A stretch of DNA of 44,710 nucleotides from JBLINH01 sp047639165. GTDB taxonomy: Bacteria; Patescibacteriota; Minisyncoccia; Phycocordibacterales; JAACPR01. How positions within the stretch are numbered: position 1 is the first letter of the stretch; each line of letters begins with the position of its first letter. The translations under genes were made by a program, and so were the position numbers. The DNA is taken from positions 1 through 44,710 of the forward strand of contig JBLINH010000004.1 of NCBI GenBank assembly GCA_047639165.1, given 5' to 3'. Below the pieces are notes generated by a model. It saw only the letters and a program-made list of their open reading frames with translations, was not told the origin of the DNA and made no database searches. Shown here piece after piece: positions 33,347-41,526 of this stretch.

Positions 33347-35497
33347 ATGAATAAATCTCACAAAATACGTCTTGGAGTGATTGGCGCAGGAAATATGACA
33401 AGAAAAAAACATCTTCCTGCACTTACTTTGCTATGTGATGAAGGCTTGTGTACTTTGGATGGTATATGCGATCTTGATCTCGATTTAGCTGAAAAAACAG
33501 CTATAAATAATAATATTCCATATTTTACACAAAATGCATCAGAATTGATAAAAAGGGAGGATATTGATGCAATATGCATTTTTGGTCCAGCTGACGTGCA
33601 TTACAAATATGGATTAGAAGCGCTCAGAAACGGTAAGCATTTATTTGTTGAAAAACCTCCAGCCAAAAATGTTGCGCAATTAAAAGATCTTTGGAAAACC
33701 GCAAAGTATAAAAAATTAATCGCAGTTGCGGGCTTTAATCGTCGTTTTCAAAAAAGTATTTCAGAGATTAAAAAAAGAATTGATAAAACGTCGGTTTTAA
33801 CAGGAGAAGCAATTTTTAATAAACCAAGTGCAGATCAGTTGGCTTTATTTGGAATGAACACATGGATAGGAGTTAGTGCGATTCATGCACTTGATACTTT
33901 ATGTTTTGTTATGGGTGAAAGACCGACAGCAATTTGGAGTATTGGTAATGGAAAAAATACTGAGTCACCAGAAAACTTTTCTGCAATCATTGAGTGGGGG
34001 AATAGATATGCGGTTTTTTCTTCAAATAATTCCGCAGGTTCTCGTTTGGAGAAATATTCTTTTCATGGGTATGGAAAATCATTTGATGTAGAAGGGGCAA
34101 AATTAATTGTGACAAATGATAGTGGAGAGACAGAAGAAATTAAAGACGATTCAGAAGTCGCGAATGGAATTTATCAAGAATTTAAAACCTTTTTAGGATC
34201 AATTATCTCTGGAGAGAAACCTCTTCATTCTCTAGAAACTTCGCTTGCAACTCTTCATTTGGTTGATCTTGTGGAAAAAAGATATCGAGGCCCTATAGAC
34301 TGGTCTTTCATTGATGAGCAAAAAGAAGACCTAAATGAATATTTTCCAGAAATAAAAAAAGAAAGATTCATCAATTTTGATAGAAAACCAGCAGTTTTAG
34401 TCTTAAACAGGGAAGTTATAAAAGATACTTTGTCTAAATTAGAAGAAAATTTTGATATCTTATACCAAGAGAATATATCAAAAGATAATCGAAATAGAAT
34501 TGTTGCAATAATTACAGGTGGGCCCGGTGCAATTGTTCCACAAGAAAAATATTTTAAAGAACTGTCATCGTTGAAAGTTTTGTGTGTAGTAGGATCTTCA
34601 GTTAAGAATTGGGGGGCAGAATTTGCGATGGAAAAAAATATTTCAATTTTAAATACTGCTGATGTTTATGCTGATGCGGTGGCGGAGTTTATCGTAATGC
34701 AGGCTCTTGTTGGCTTAAGGAGAGCGAGTGTATCACATGATGCTATAAGAAGAGGTGGATGGGGTTTTTCTGCTTCGAGTTTATCTAATAAATTGAAAAA
34801 AAATATTCTAAAATTTGCAAGATATTATATTCCAGAAAAGATTAAGGCACCACTTAGGTCTTTAAAATCTTTTTTAATGACTGCTACATCTTCAAAAAAA
34901 ACTGTTAATTCTGTTAATAAAAAAATGATTAGCCAAACTTTATATGGGAAAACAATAGGCATTATAGGATTTGGAGAAATCACTAAAAAAACCATCCTAT
35001 TTTTCAAATTATTCAACTGTAAAATTTTAGTTAACTCAGAATATTTAAATGAAGAAGAAGCGAAAGATCTTGGTGTAAAAAAAACTACACTTGGTGAAGT
35101 CTTGCTTTCTGATGTTGTTTCACTGCAAAGAGGACTCTCAAAACGCACCGAAAGATCTTTTGGGTCAAGAGAAATAAATACTTTAAGACCTGGAACTGTT
35201 TTAATAAATTCAGCTCGCGCAGGACTTGTGGACAATGGAGCATTAATAAAACGTCTAAAGAAAGGGGATATTTTTGCTTGTCTTGATGTTTTTGACAAAG
35301 AACCGTTGCCTGCAAATGATGAGCTCCGAAAACTACCAAACGTATTTTTAACTTCACATATTGCAGGTTCGATCCATCATACTAAAGGACTTTTAGAAAA
35401 GTCTAGTAAAAATTTGGTTGATAAACTAATTAAACATTTAGACGGAAATATCGTCTCAAAGATAAAAAATAGTGAACACTTTCGTAATATGACGTAG
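33347..35497 (+). CDS. Gfo/Idh/MocA oxidoreductase fused to a D-2-hydroxyacid dehydrogenase
   Basis: 716 residues. Residues 6-330 are a Gfo/Idh/MocA NAD(P)-dependent sugar oxidoreductase: RLGVIGAGNMTRKKH (8-22) and FVEKPPAKN with the catalytic-site Lys of the EKP motif (102-104). Residues about 370-716 are a D-isomer-specific 2-hydroxyacid dehydrogenase: GKTIGIIGFGEITKK (534-548) and NSARAGLVDNGAL, FDKEPLP and TSHIAGS, which hold the Arg, Glu and His of the usual triad. The two could act in succession on one sugar or ulosonic acid. The gene is visibly richer in A runs than its neighbours, a hint of transfer. Confidence 0.87.
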   Translation: MNKSHKIRLGVIGAGNMTRKKHLPALTLLCDEGLCTLDGICDLDLDLAEKTAINNNIPYFTQNASELIKREDIDAICIFGPADVHYKYGLEALRNGKHLFVEKPPAKNVAQLKDLWKTAKYKKLIAVAGFNRRFQKSISEIKKRIDKTSVLTGEAIFNKPSADQLALFGMNTWIGVSAIHALDTLCFVMGERPTAIWSIGNGKNTESPENFSAIIEWGNRYAVFSSNNSAGSRLEKYSFHGYGKSFDVEGAKLIVTNDSGETEEIKDDSEVANGIYQEFKTFLGSIISGEKPLHSLETSLATLHLVDLVEKRYRGPIDWSFIDEQKEDLNEYFPEIKKERFINFDRKPAVLVLNREVIKDTLSKLEENFDILYQENISKDNRNRIVAIITGGPGAIVPQEKYFKELSSLKVLCVVGSSVKNWGAEFAMEKNISILNTADVYADAVAEFIVMQALVGLRRASVSHDAIRRGGWGFSASSLSNKLKKNILKFARYYIPEKIKAPLRSLKSFLMTATSSKKTVNSVNKKMISQTLYGKTIGIIGFGEITKKTILFFKLFNCKILVNSEYLNEEEAKDLGVKKTTLGEVLLSDVVSLQRGLSKRTERSFGSREINTLRPGTVLINSARAGLVDNGALIKRLKKGDIFACLDVFDKEPLPANDELRKLPNVFLTSHIAGSIHHTKGLLEKSSKNLVDKLIKHLDGNIVSKIKNSEHFRNMT

Positions 35498-35522
35498 TTA
35501 CTTGTTTTATAAAGCAAGTAAC
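35497..35522. terminator. Weak bidirectional hairpin
   Basis: GTTACTTG pairs with CAAGTAAC, with a further TTTA/TAAA pair above one mismatch. There is no clear T tail. It lies directly after the oxidoreductase stop and before the convergent FkbM gene; the 112 bp between them hold nothing else I recognise. Confidence 0.35.
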
Positions 35523-35634
35523 ACTTAGATAACCAAAATGAAATATTTCATGTAAATTCTATAATTTAACCATCGCGTAGGTTTCTGACACACGATATTT
35601 TAACAGATTTTTTATAGTATTGTTTAATAAAAAT

Positions 35635-36414
35635 CTAAACTCTATATGCGCAGGTATCAGATCCGTGTGTAAATATTTTATAACCATTTGACTCAAGAAT
35701 GTTTTCACATTCCTTTTTTTGTTCAGGAGTGATCGCTTTACTTTCAAAATTAATTAGACTTGGTAAAAATTTGTCATATGGGAAATTTTTAATAATTTCA
35801 TGATCATATCCTTCGACATCAACCTGAAGTAAGTCTATTTTTTTTATATCATATTTTCTGGTAAAGTCACTTAATGTAATTGCATCGATTTCTACTTCTT
35901 CTATGTATTTATTAGGATCCTCACTTTTTGGAATCCTTTTTTTTAAATAAACGATGAAGTTTTCTTTATTAAAAGATGAGATTGCTGTCATTTTGAAAAA
36001 ATCTGGATCATCTTTGGTCTTTCCAATAAACTCTTTTTTTACTCTATAAAATTTTTGTTTACCGCTTTCTGTGGAAATTGCTACATTAGCAAATTGTAAA
36101 TTACTACTTTCACTATAATTTTTTTTTAGTTTTTCAAAAACATCAGTTTGAGGTTCTATTAAGATTCCTTTCAAATTATATTTTAAGATTGAATCCCGAA
36201 GAGGATCGCCTGATATACCATCATTTGCACCGATTTCTACAAAAAAGAAATCCTTTCTGTTAACTTTGGAAAAATATAGTGTAAGAAAATTTTGATACAG
36301 ATCCTTTAGTTGTACTGTTTTTCTTCTTGCTCTATCAATACTGTTGAAACCAGTATATTTATGAATTTCTAAACCAAGTTTATTTAAAATATTTTTTACA
36401 ATTTTCTTAAGCAT
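35635..36414 (-). CDS. FkbM-family methyltransferase
   Basis: 259 residues from ATG 36414; an in-frame start at 36471 would add 19 basic residues of poor fit. DFFFVEIGANDGISGDPLRD is the SAM-binding signature, LKGILIEPQTDVFEKLKKNY gives the acidic ribose ligand, and IDLLQVDVEGYDHEIIKNFP is the FkbM hallmark. The C-terminus LINFESKAI and NGYKIF are typical. The family O-methylates sugars or polyketides, here probably a surface sugar. It is convergent with the oxidoreductase fusion and shares its A-rich composition. Confidence 0.9.
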   Translation of the reverse strand: MLKKIVKNILNKLGLEIHKYTGFNSIDRARRKTVQLKDLYQNFLTLYFSKVNRKDFFFVEIGANDGISGDPLRDSILKYNLKGILIEPQTDVFEKLKKNYSESSNLQFANVAISTESGKQKFYRVKKEFIGKTKDDPDFFKMTAISSFNKENFIVYLKKRIPKSEDPNKYIEEVEIDAITLSDFTRKYDIKKIDLLQVDVEGYDHEIIKNFPYDKFLPSLINFESKAITPEQKKECENILESNGYKIFTHGSDTCAYRV

Positions 36415-36471
36415 GTTTATTTTTTTATTATAAGGTCTTCTCTTTATGCATTGAAACATTACGAATTTCAC

Positions 36472-36631
36472 TCATTATACCATCCATAATATAAACTTTC
36501 TCTATATCTTTTGCAGGGCCAGTATTTTATTGTAATGGAAGTACAGACATCACAATTAACACTAATATTTCACAAATCAATAATTTCCAAAGAAACACAC
36601 AGAGGTTATTAACAAGTATTTCAATGATTGA
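36472..36631. other. AT-rich spacer without recognisable content
   Basis: Read on both strands: no frame of more than a few dozen codons, no promoter of quality and no repeat. Confidence 0.5.
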
Positions 36632-36859
36632 TTAATCACTTCCTTTAACTTTCATCACTCTTATCCTTTTTCAACTGACGCAGTCGATCAAAAAACCAAC
36701 AAGATGAGGAGTAAGTATAATACACAAATGACACCATTTGAGAAGTTGAACAGCATCTCTAATTTTGAACAGTATCTTAATTCAGATGTTTCTATTGAGT
36801 ATTTGACGACAATTAAAGGAGAACACAACGATGTCGCCGTCGCTATATTAAAGGAATAA
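36632..36859 (+). pseudogene. Possible relic of an integrase-core transposase C-terminus
   Basis: A 75-codon frame open from a stop at 36629 to TAA 36857-36859. The only ATGs are internal, at 36704 and 36728. It includes KYNTQMTPFEKLNSI, which resembles the end of DDE integrase-core transposases, where a Tyr-Asn segment precedes a TP-x-E-x-L motif. The rest, including the catalytic region, is missing. Family assignment is weak. Its position at the edge of the A-rich oxidoreductase/FkbM segment fits past insertion. Confidence 0.4.
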
Positions 36860-36992
36860 AAGCGAAAATAATTATTTAAAAACTTTTATAAATTCGAACA
36901 ATAATTTTAATTTTCAAAAAAAGAGTGGTCATATTAATAATTAATTTAAATTTTAATATGTAGGTAACTTGTCTTTTGAAGTCTTCGGTGCA

Positions 36993-36998
36993 TATAAT
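36993..36998 (+). promoter_or_regulatory. -10 box of the kdsB-like gene, leaderless spacing
   Basis: TATAAT followed by GATTAA and ATG 37005. Confidence 0.7.
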
Positions 36999-37004
36999 GA
37001 TTAA

Positions 37005-37748
37005 ATGTCTAAAAAGGTACTAGGAGTCATACCAGCAAGAATTGGATCAACTCGTGTTCCAGGAAAGATGCTGGCTGATATTTGTGGAAAGCCACTTATA
37101 GAGTGGACCATTTTACGTACTAAAGAAGCTAAAAATATAGATACTCTTGTTGTAGCAACAGATTCTCCGGAGATTGCTTTGGTCGCTGAAAGACTTGGAG
37201 TAAAAGCAATCATGACCCCATCTGAGTTAAAGACTGGTACTGATCGTGTTGCAGAAGCTGTCGAACAGTTTACTGATTTTGAACCTGATATTGTAGTTAA
37301 TATCTGGGGGGATGAACCACTGTACCCGGCTTCTGCTATTGATGAGGCAATTCAACTCCTGTTGGATGATGATGAATTACAAGTTTCCGGAGTCGCAGAT
37401 TTAATTGAATCTGAGGAAATGTTAAATGAACCAAGTATTGTTAAAGTATTGACTGACATTAACAACAGAGTACTATGCTTCACTAGATCTAATGTTCCAT
37501 TCACACATCATGAGGATGCAAAGTTTGATCCATATCACATCATTGGCGCTATGCCGATGAGAAGAGAGTTTTTAAAAACTTTTCTGGAACTCCCTCAAAC
37601 ACCTATAGAGAAAAAAGAAGGTATTGAACAGATGAGAATTTTGGAGAATGGCTTTACTATGAAAATAGTTAAAGGACATTATAACAATTTAGGAGTTAAC
37701 ACCCCTTCTGAACTAGAACAAGTACGTAACATTTTTAAAGAACGATAA
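37005..37748 (+). CDS. kdsB: 3-deoxy-manno-octulosonate cytidylyltransferase-like (KdsB family)
   Basis: 247 residues. GVIPARIGSTRVPGKML (5-21) is the CTP-binding loop. VVATDSPEI, the TGTDRVAEAVEQ motif and VVNIWGDEPL are diagnostic of KdsB-type CMP-Kdo synthetases (the last normally NVQGDEP). VLCFTRSNVPF and NLGVNTPSELEQV finish the family pattern. It activates a 3-deoxy-ulosonic acid as its CMP derivative. Whether the sugar is Kdo itself or a relative cannot be told. It begins a unit with the KdsC-like phosphatase 2 bp downstream. Confidence 0.9.
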   Translation: MSKKVLGVIPARIGSTRVPGKMLADICGKPLIEWTILRTKEAKNIDTLVVATDSPEIALVAERLGVKAIMTPSELKTGTDRVAEAVEQFTDFEPDIVVNIWGDEPLYPASAIDEAIQLLLDDDELQVSGVADLIESEEMLNEPSIVKVLTDINNRVLCFTRSNVPFTHHEDAKFDPYHIIGAMPMRREFLKTFLELPQTPIEKKEGIEQMRILENGFTMKIVKGHYNNLGVNTPSELEQVRNIFKER

Positions 37749-37750
37749 CT

Positions 37751-38392
37751 ATGAAAAAAAACCTAAAAGAACTGATAGATAAAAAAGCAGAAAACTTAAA
37801 GGAATTCTGGTTTGATGTTGATGGAGTCATGACTAAATCTGGTCCAATTGCTATGTATGAAACAGTTAACAGTGAAGGGGGAGTTGTTGGATTTAGAAAA
37901 GACGAAGGCTTTCTAAACACAATACTAGTTCCTTTAGGAGAGAATGGAGAATCTGTTCCATACAAGATAGAGCAGTTTGCAACATATGATAATATCGTTG
38001 CCGAAGGATATATGTTTGATACTCGTGACGGGAAGTGTATAGAATATTTAGTACAAAATGGATTTCCTGTATATTTCATCAGTGGTCGGGACTCTCCTGT
38101 TGTTAGAAAACGTGCGGAAACTCTAGGTGCTATACCGGTACTAGGAATAATGGATAAGCTTCCAAAACTTAAAGAGCTATCAAACTGTTCACTAGACGAA
38201 ATTCTTTTCGTAGGTGATGGGATTCAAGACTGCGATGTTTTGAAGGTTGCAGGAGTTTCAGTAGCACCATCTGATGCATGTGGAGAAGCTATAGCGTCTG
38301 CTAAAGCTATAACTTCAGCAAAAGGAGGAGATGGTGTACTAGATGAAATTCTCAAGATCTTCTTAAAGAAAAAGGGTCTATGGCCAAGTTAG
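37751..38392 (+). CDS. KdsC-like HAD phosphatase
   Basis: 213 residues. FWFDVDGVMT has the DxDxxxT catalytic loop near residues 18-25, FISGRDSPVVRKRAETLG is motif II/III and EILFVGDGIQDCDVLKVAG is the late motif. SVAPSDACGEAIASA and SAKGGDGVLDEI match KdsC, which removes the phosphate from Kdo 8-phosphate, or related ulosonate 9-phosphate phosphatases. It is longer than KdsC (about 180), with an insert near residues 30-95. It is co-transcribed with kdsB and followed by a terminator. Confidence 0.87.
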   Translation: MKKNLKELIDKKAENLKEFWFDVDGVMTKSGPIAMYETVNSEGGVVGFRKDEGFLNTILVPLGENGESVPYKIEQFATYDNIVAEGYMFDTRDGKCIEYLVQNGFPVYFISGRDSPVVRKRAETLGAIPVLGIMDKLPKLKELSNCSLDEILFVGDGIQDCDVLKVAGVSVAPSDACGEAIASAKAITSAKGGDGVLDEILKIFLKKKGLWPS

Positions 38393-38414
38393 ATAATTGA
38401 TTCAAAAAGAACAC

Positions 38415-38446
38415 AAAACACGTAAAGTCAATCCTTTACGTGTTTT
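38415..38446 (+). terminator. Intrinsic terminator
   Basis: A perfect 13-bp stem (AAAACACGTAAAG with its complement) and a 6-nt loop; the 3' arm itself ends in TTTT. It ends the kdsB-kdsC unit. Confidence 0.88.
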
Positions 38447-38487
38447 AATTTAGTTGGTAGTCTTTTTAGTATCTAACTAGTTTAAAG

Positions 38488-39219
38488 ATGGATTTAAATA
38501 ATAATATAAAAATTACTGCGTTGCTGACAGGAAGGGGAAATAACACCCTGAAGGATAAAAATGTTTTACCTGTGTTTGGTAAACCTCTTTTATACTATCC
38601 AGCGAAAGCTGCATGGGATTCTAAATATATTACAGAATATTACGTCAGCAGTGATTGTGAAAAAATACTAACAGCCGCAGAAGAGATAGGGTATTCAAGA
38701 ATCAAGCGACCACTTGAGTATGCAAGACCTGATTCACAACACGAAGATGTTATCATTCACGCCCTGGATGTCTTAAAGGAGAAGGAGGAGAAACCAGATA
38801 TTGTTGTTATTATTCTTGCAAACAACGCATCAGTTAAGACAGAGTGGATTGATGATTGTGTGAAAGCTTTGATTGATGATGAGACTTTAACTTCTGCAAT
38901 CCCAGTTTACTCTGAAATGGATCATCACCCTTTTAGAGCAAAAAAGTTAAACAATGAGGGACTCATTGATACCTTCTTTGATTTTAAAGGTAAGAAGATT
39001 TCAACAAATAGACAAGACTTAGAACCAAACTATTATTGTTGTCACAACTTTTGGGTTTTAAGAAATAATAATTTTGATAATGAAACTGAAGGACAAATGC
39101 CTTGGAAGTTTATGGGGGACAGAATAAAACCATATGTTATAGAACAGACTTTTGATGTTCATGAGAGTGAGGATATAAAAAGAGTTGAGAACTGGCTTAC
39201 TCAAAATGGTATAGTGTAA
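38488..39219 (+). CDS. Acylneuraminate cytidylyltransferase-like (NeuA family)
   Basis: 243 residues. ITALLTGRGNNTLKDKNVLPV is the CTP-binding loop with the Arg/Lys pattern of NeuA, followed by KPLLYYPAKAA and EYYVSSDCEKIL. RPLEYARPDSQHEDVIIHAL and VVIILANNAS match the substrate-binding middle of CMP-sialic/pseudaminic/legionaminic acid synthetases. It activates a nonulosonic acid with CTP. It is a second cytidylyltransferase next to the kdsB-like gene, so two CMP-ulosonates, or one with two routes, may be made. Confidence 0.83.
   Translation: MDLNNNIKITALLTGRGNNTLKDKNVLPVFGKPLLYYPAKAAWDSKYITEYYVSSDCEKILTAAEEIGYSRIKRPLEYARPDSQHEDVIIHALDVLKEKEEKPDIVVIILANNASVKTEWIDDCVKALIDDETLTSAIPVYSEMDHHPFRAKKLNNEGLIDTFFDFKGKKISTNRQDLEPNYYCCHNFWVLRNNNFDNETEGQMPWKFMGDRIKPYVIEQTFDVHESEDIKRVENWLTQNGIV
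39210..39215 (+). promoter_or_regulatory. Possible -10 box
   Basis: TATAGT followed by 7 nt and ATG 39223, within the end of the upstream gene. Confidence 0.35.
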
Positions 39220-39222
39220 ATT

Positions 39223-40593
39223 ATGAGTAAAACAAAAGTATCAAAAAGAAAGTGGTTGATAATACCCATAGAGACAAAAGCTCGAGAACTTTATGGAAAA
39301 CTTCTCCTTTCTTGCTACGCGGCTGAAAGTGGACTGGGTGTTATAATTGGTGGAAAGAAAGCGACGAGAGGAGAACAGGATAAGTTACCAAAAGGAACTT
39401 TTCTAGAAAAAAGTATCCCCCCGGGAAACAGTTCTGGTGTTGTAAATAATATATTGTCTTTCAATAATAAAGTTTCTGCTGTAGATGAAGAAGGTTTGGT
39501 ATATATGAACAAAGAGCATTATTTTAATAGAAGGATTAATCCTGACTCTTTCAGGAAAGTAGATCATTTTTTTACATGGGGTAAAAAACAGGCAGATGAT
39601 ATTGCATCTTTAATAGAATCACCAGAAGGAAAGATAGTTAACTCAGGAAACCCTCGTTTTGATTTACTACGACCAGAGTTTAGAGATATATATGAGAAGA
39701 GCGCACAGCAACTAAAAGACAAGTATGGAAAGATAATTCTAATTAATACTAGTTTTTGGATTTTTAACAATGCTGGTGTTGGTTCTGACAATAGAATTAA
39801 GAATGCAAAAAACAGTGGTCAGATAAAAAGTAAAGCACAAGAAGAAGAATGGTTAAGAATGTCTACATTACAAGAAAAAGTTTTTCATTTAATGTTAGAC
39901 CTGCTACCTAATCTTTCAAAAGAGTTTCCTGATCACAGTATAATCATTAGACCACACCCATCAGAAAACAATCAACCATGGATAGATAAGTGTAAGGATT
40001 TACCTAATGTAAACATGGTACATGAAAAAAGTGCTAATGATTGGATAATGGCATCTGATGTTGTCATTGAGAACAACTGCACCACTTCTATCGAAGCTTT
40101 TCTTTTGGAAAAAGCAGCGATTACATACAGACCTGAAAAAGATGAAGAAGTTGAAATGAAACTGCCAAATGGATTAGGGTTTCATGCAGACAACGAAATA
40201 GACCTAATGGATTTAATGAAGAAGATCATTAACGGTGAGGTTAAAAAACCACATGATTATGAAGACCAGGTTTCTTTTGTTAAAGAGTACATTGCTAATG
40301 TTGATGGAGCTCTAGCATCAGAAGTTATTACTGATACAATAAACAGAATAGAATTACCTGTGGTGGGAGGAGAGTTCCCTATAAAGCATAAGGACTCTCT
40401 GAAAAGATTTTTAAGGAAAATAAAGAACAGTATTGTTCCTGGTGAAGCAGAGGTGTATTACAGAAAGAAGTTTCCAGGAATAAAGCTTCAGGAGGTAGAA
40501 GATATAGTTGAGGGTTTCAGAGAACTTTCTGGAAAGTTCTCTGAATTAAAGATTATTAAGATTACAGACGATGGTTTCTGCATATACAAATAG
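39223..40593 (+). CDS. Surface carbohydrate biosynthesis protein, GT-B-like
   Basis: 456 residues. KWLIIPIETKARELYGKLLLSCYAAESG opens the protein as in the surface carbohydrate biosynthesis family. DHFFTWGKKQADDI, NSGNPRFDLLRP, ILINTSFWIFNN, IIRPHPSENNQPW and MASDVVIENNCTTSIEAFLLEKAAITYRP follow. The HPSE and NCTTS-EA strings resemble the donor half of capsule Kdo-transferase and TagF-like GT-B enzymes. It starts 3 bp after the NeuA-like gene and may transfer the CMP-activated acid. The C-terminal 60 residues are charged. Confidence 0.78.
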   Translation: MSKTKVSKRKWLIIPIETKARELYGKLLLSCYAAESGLGVIIGGKKATRGEQDKLPKGTFLEKSIPPGNSSGVVNNILSFNNKVSAVDEEGLVYMNKEHYFNRRINPDSFRKVDHFFTWGKKQADDIASLIESPEGKIVNSGNPRFDLLRPEFRDIYEKSAQQLKDKYGKIILINTSFWIFNNAGVGSDNRIKNAKNSGQIKSKAQEEEWLRMSTLQEKVFHLMLDLLPNLSKEFPDHSIIIRPHPSENNQPWIDKCKDLPNVNMVHEKSANDWIMASDVVIENNCTTSIEAFLLEKAAITYRPEKDEEVEMKLPNGLGFHADNEIDLMDLMKKIINGEVKKPHDYEDQVSFVKEYIANVDGALASEVITDTINRIELPVVGGEFPIKHKDSLKRFLRKIKNSIVPGEAEVYYRKKFPGIKLQEVEDIVEGFRELSGKFSELKIIKITDDGFCIYK

Positions 40594-40597
40594 TGTA

Positions 40598-41488
40598 ATG
40601 ATGAATAAAAAACCAAATTTCTTTATTATAGGTGCTCCTAAATGTGGGACTACATCAGTGAGTGAATATCTGAGAGAACACCCAGATGTTTTTTTTTCTA
40701 ACCCTAAAGAACCAAACTATTTTAATACTGACTTTAATAAAGAGCATAGAAAGTTTCTTACCGAAGAAGAATATTTAGAAAGATGTTTTTCAGATTCTGA
40801 AGGATATAAGATGGCAGGAGAGGGGACTGTGTTCTATTTGTATTCAAAAGAAGCTGTTTCAAACATCTTAAAATTTAACCCTGACTCTAAGTTTATTGTA
40901 ATGCTTAGAAATCCTGTTGATACTGCATATTCATGGCACTCTCAAAGTCTTAAAACTTTCAAAGAAGATATAAAAGATTTTAAAAAAGTATGGAGACTAA
41001 TAGGGAATAGAAAGAATGGAAAAGATATTCCTAAAGGCTGCCATGATTCTAAGAGGCTATTTTATGATGAGATTTTTAAGTTTGGAGAACAGATGGAGAG
41101 ATTGTATAACCAAGTTGATCCTAAAAATGTTCATGTAATTTTCTATAAAGACCTAAATAGAAACACATTGAATGAGTATAAAAAAACTCTAGAATTCTTA
41201 GGAATAGAGTACGATGGTAGAACAGACTTTCCTATATACAGAAAGAATAAAACTGTTAGATATAGTTTCTTGAGAAGATCTATCAATAATATTTTAAAGA
41301 TTAAGAACAAAATCGGTTTAAATCTAAATACTGGTTTAATCACAAAATTCTTATCTAAGAGTGTTGTTGTTAAAGAAAGAAAAAACCTTGATGTAGAGTT
41401 CAAGAAAGAACTGGTTAATTTCTTTAGTGAAGATATTAAAAAGCTTTCTAGAATAACGGGTAGAGATCTTTCTGCTTGGTTGAAATGA
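40598..41488 (+). CDS. Sulfotransferase
   Basis: 296 residues. NFFIIGAPKCGTTSVSEYL (7-25) is the 5'-phosphosulfate loop that binds PAPS, followed by HPDVFFSNPKEPNYF. KFIVMLRNPVDTAYSWHSQ is the 3'-phosphate-binding motif, and VIFYKDLNRNTLNEYKKTLEFLG is the usual later helix. It moves a sulfate from PAPS to a hydroxyl or amino group, here probably of the surface glycan. ATG 40598 was chosen over 40571, which lies inside the previous gene; 40601 is equally possible. No PAPS-making genes are in the window. Confidence 0.9.
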   Translation: MMNKKPNFFIIGAPKCGTTSVSEYLREHPDVFFSNPKEPNYFNTDFNKEHRKFLTEEEYLERCFSDSEGYKMAGEGTVFYLYSKEAVSNILKFNPDSKFIVMLRNPVDTAYSWHSQSLKTFKEDIKDFKKVWRLIGNRKNGKDIPKGCHDSKRLFYDEIFKFGEQMERLYNQVDPKNVHVIFYKDLNRNTLNEYKKTLEFLGIEYDGRTDFPIYRKNKTVRYSFLRRSINNILKIKNKIGLNLNTGLITKFLSKSVVVKERKNLDVEFKKELVNFFSEDIKKLSRITGRDLSAWLK

Positions 41489-41526
41489 AAAACAGGTGTG
41501 TTCTGTGATATAGATTCTATATAAAA

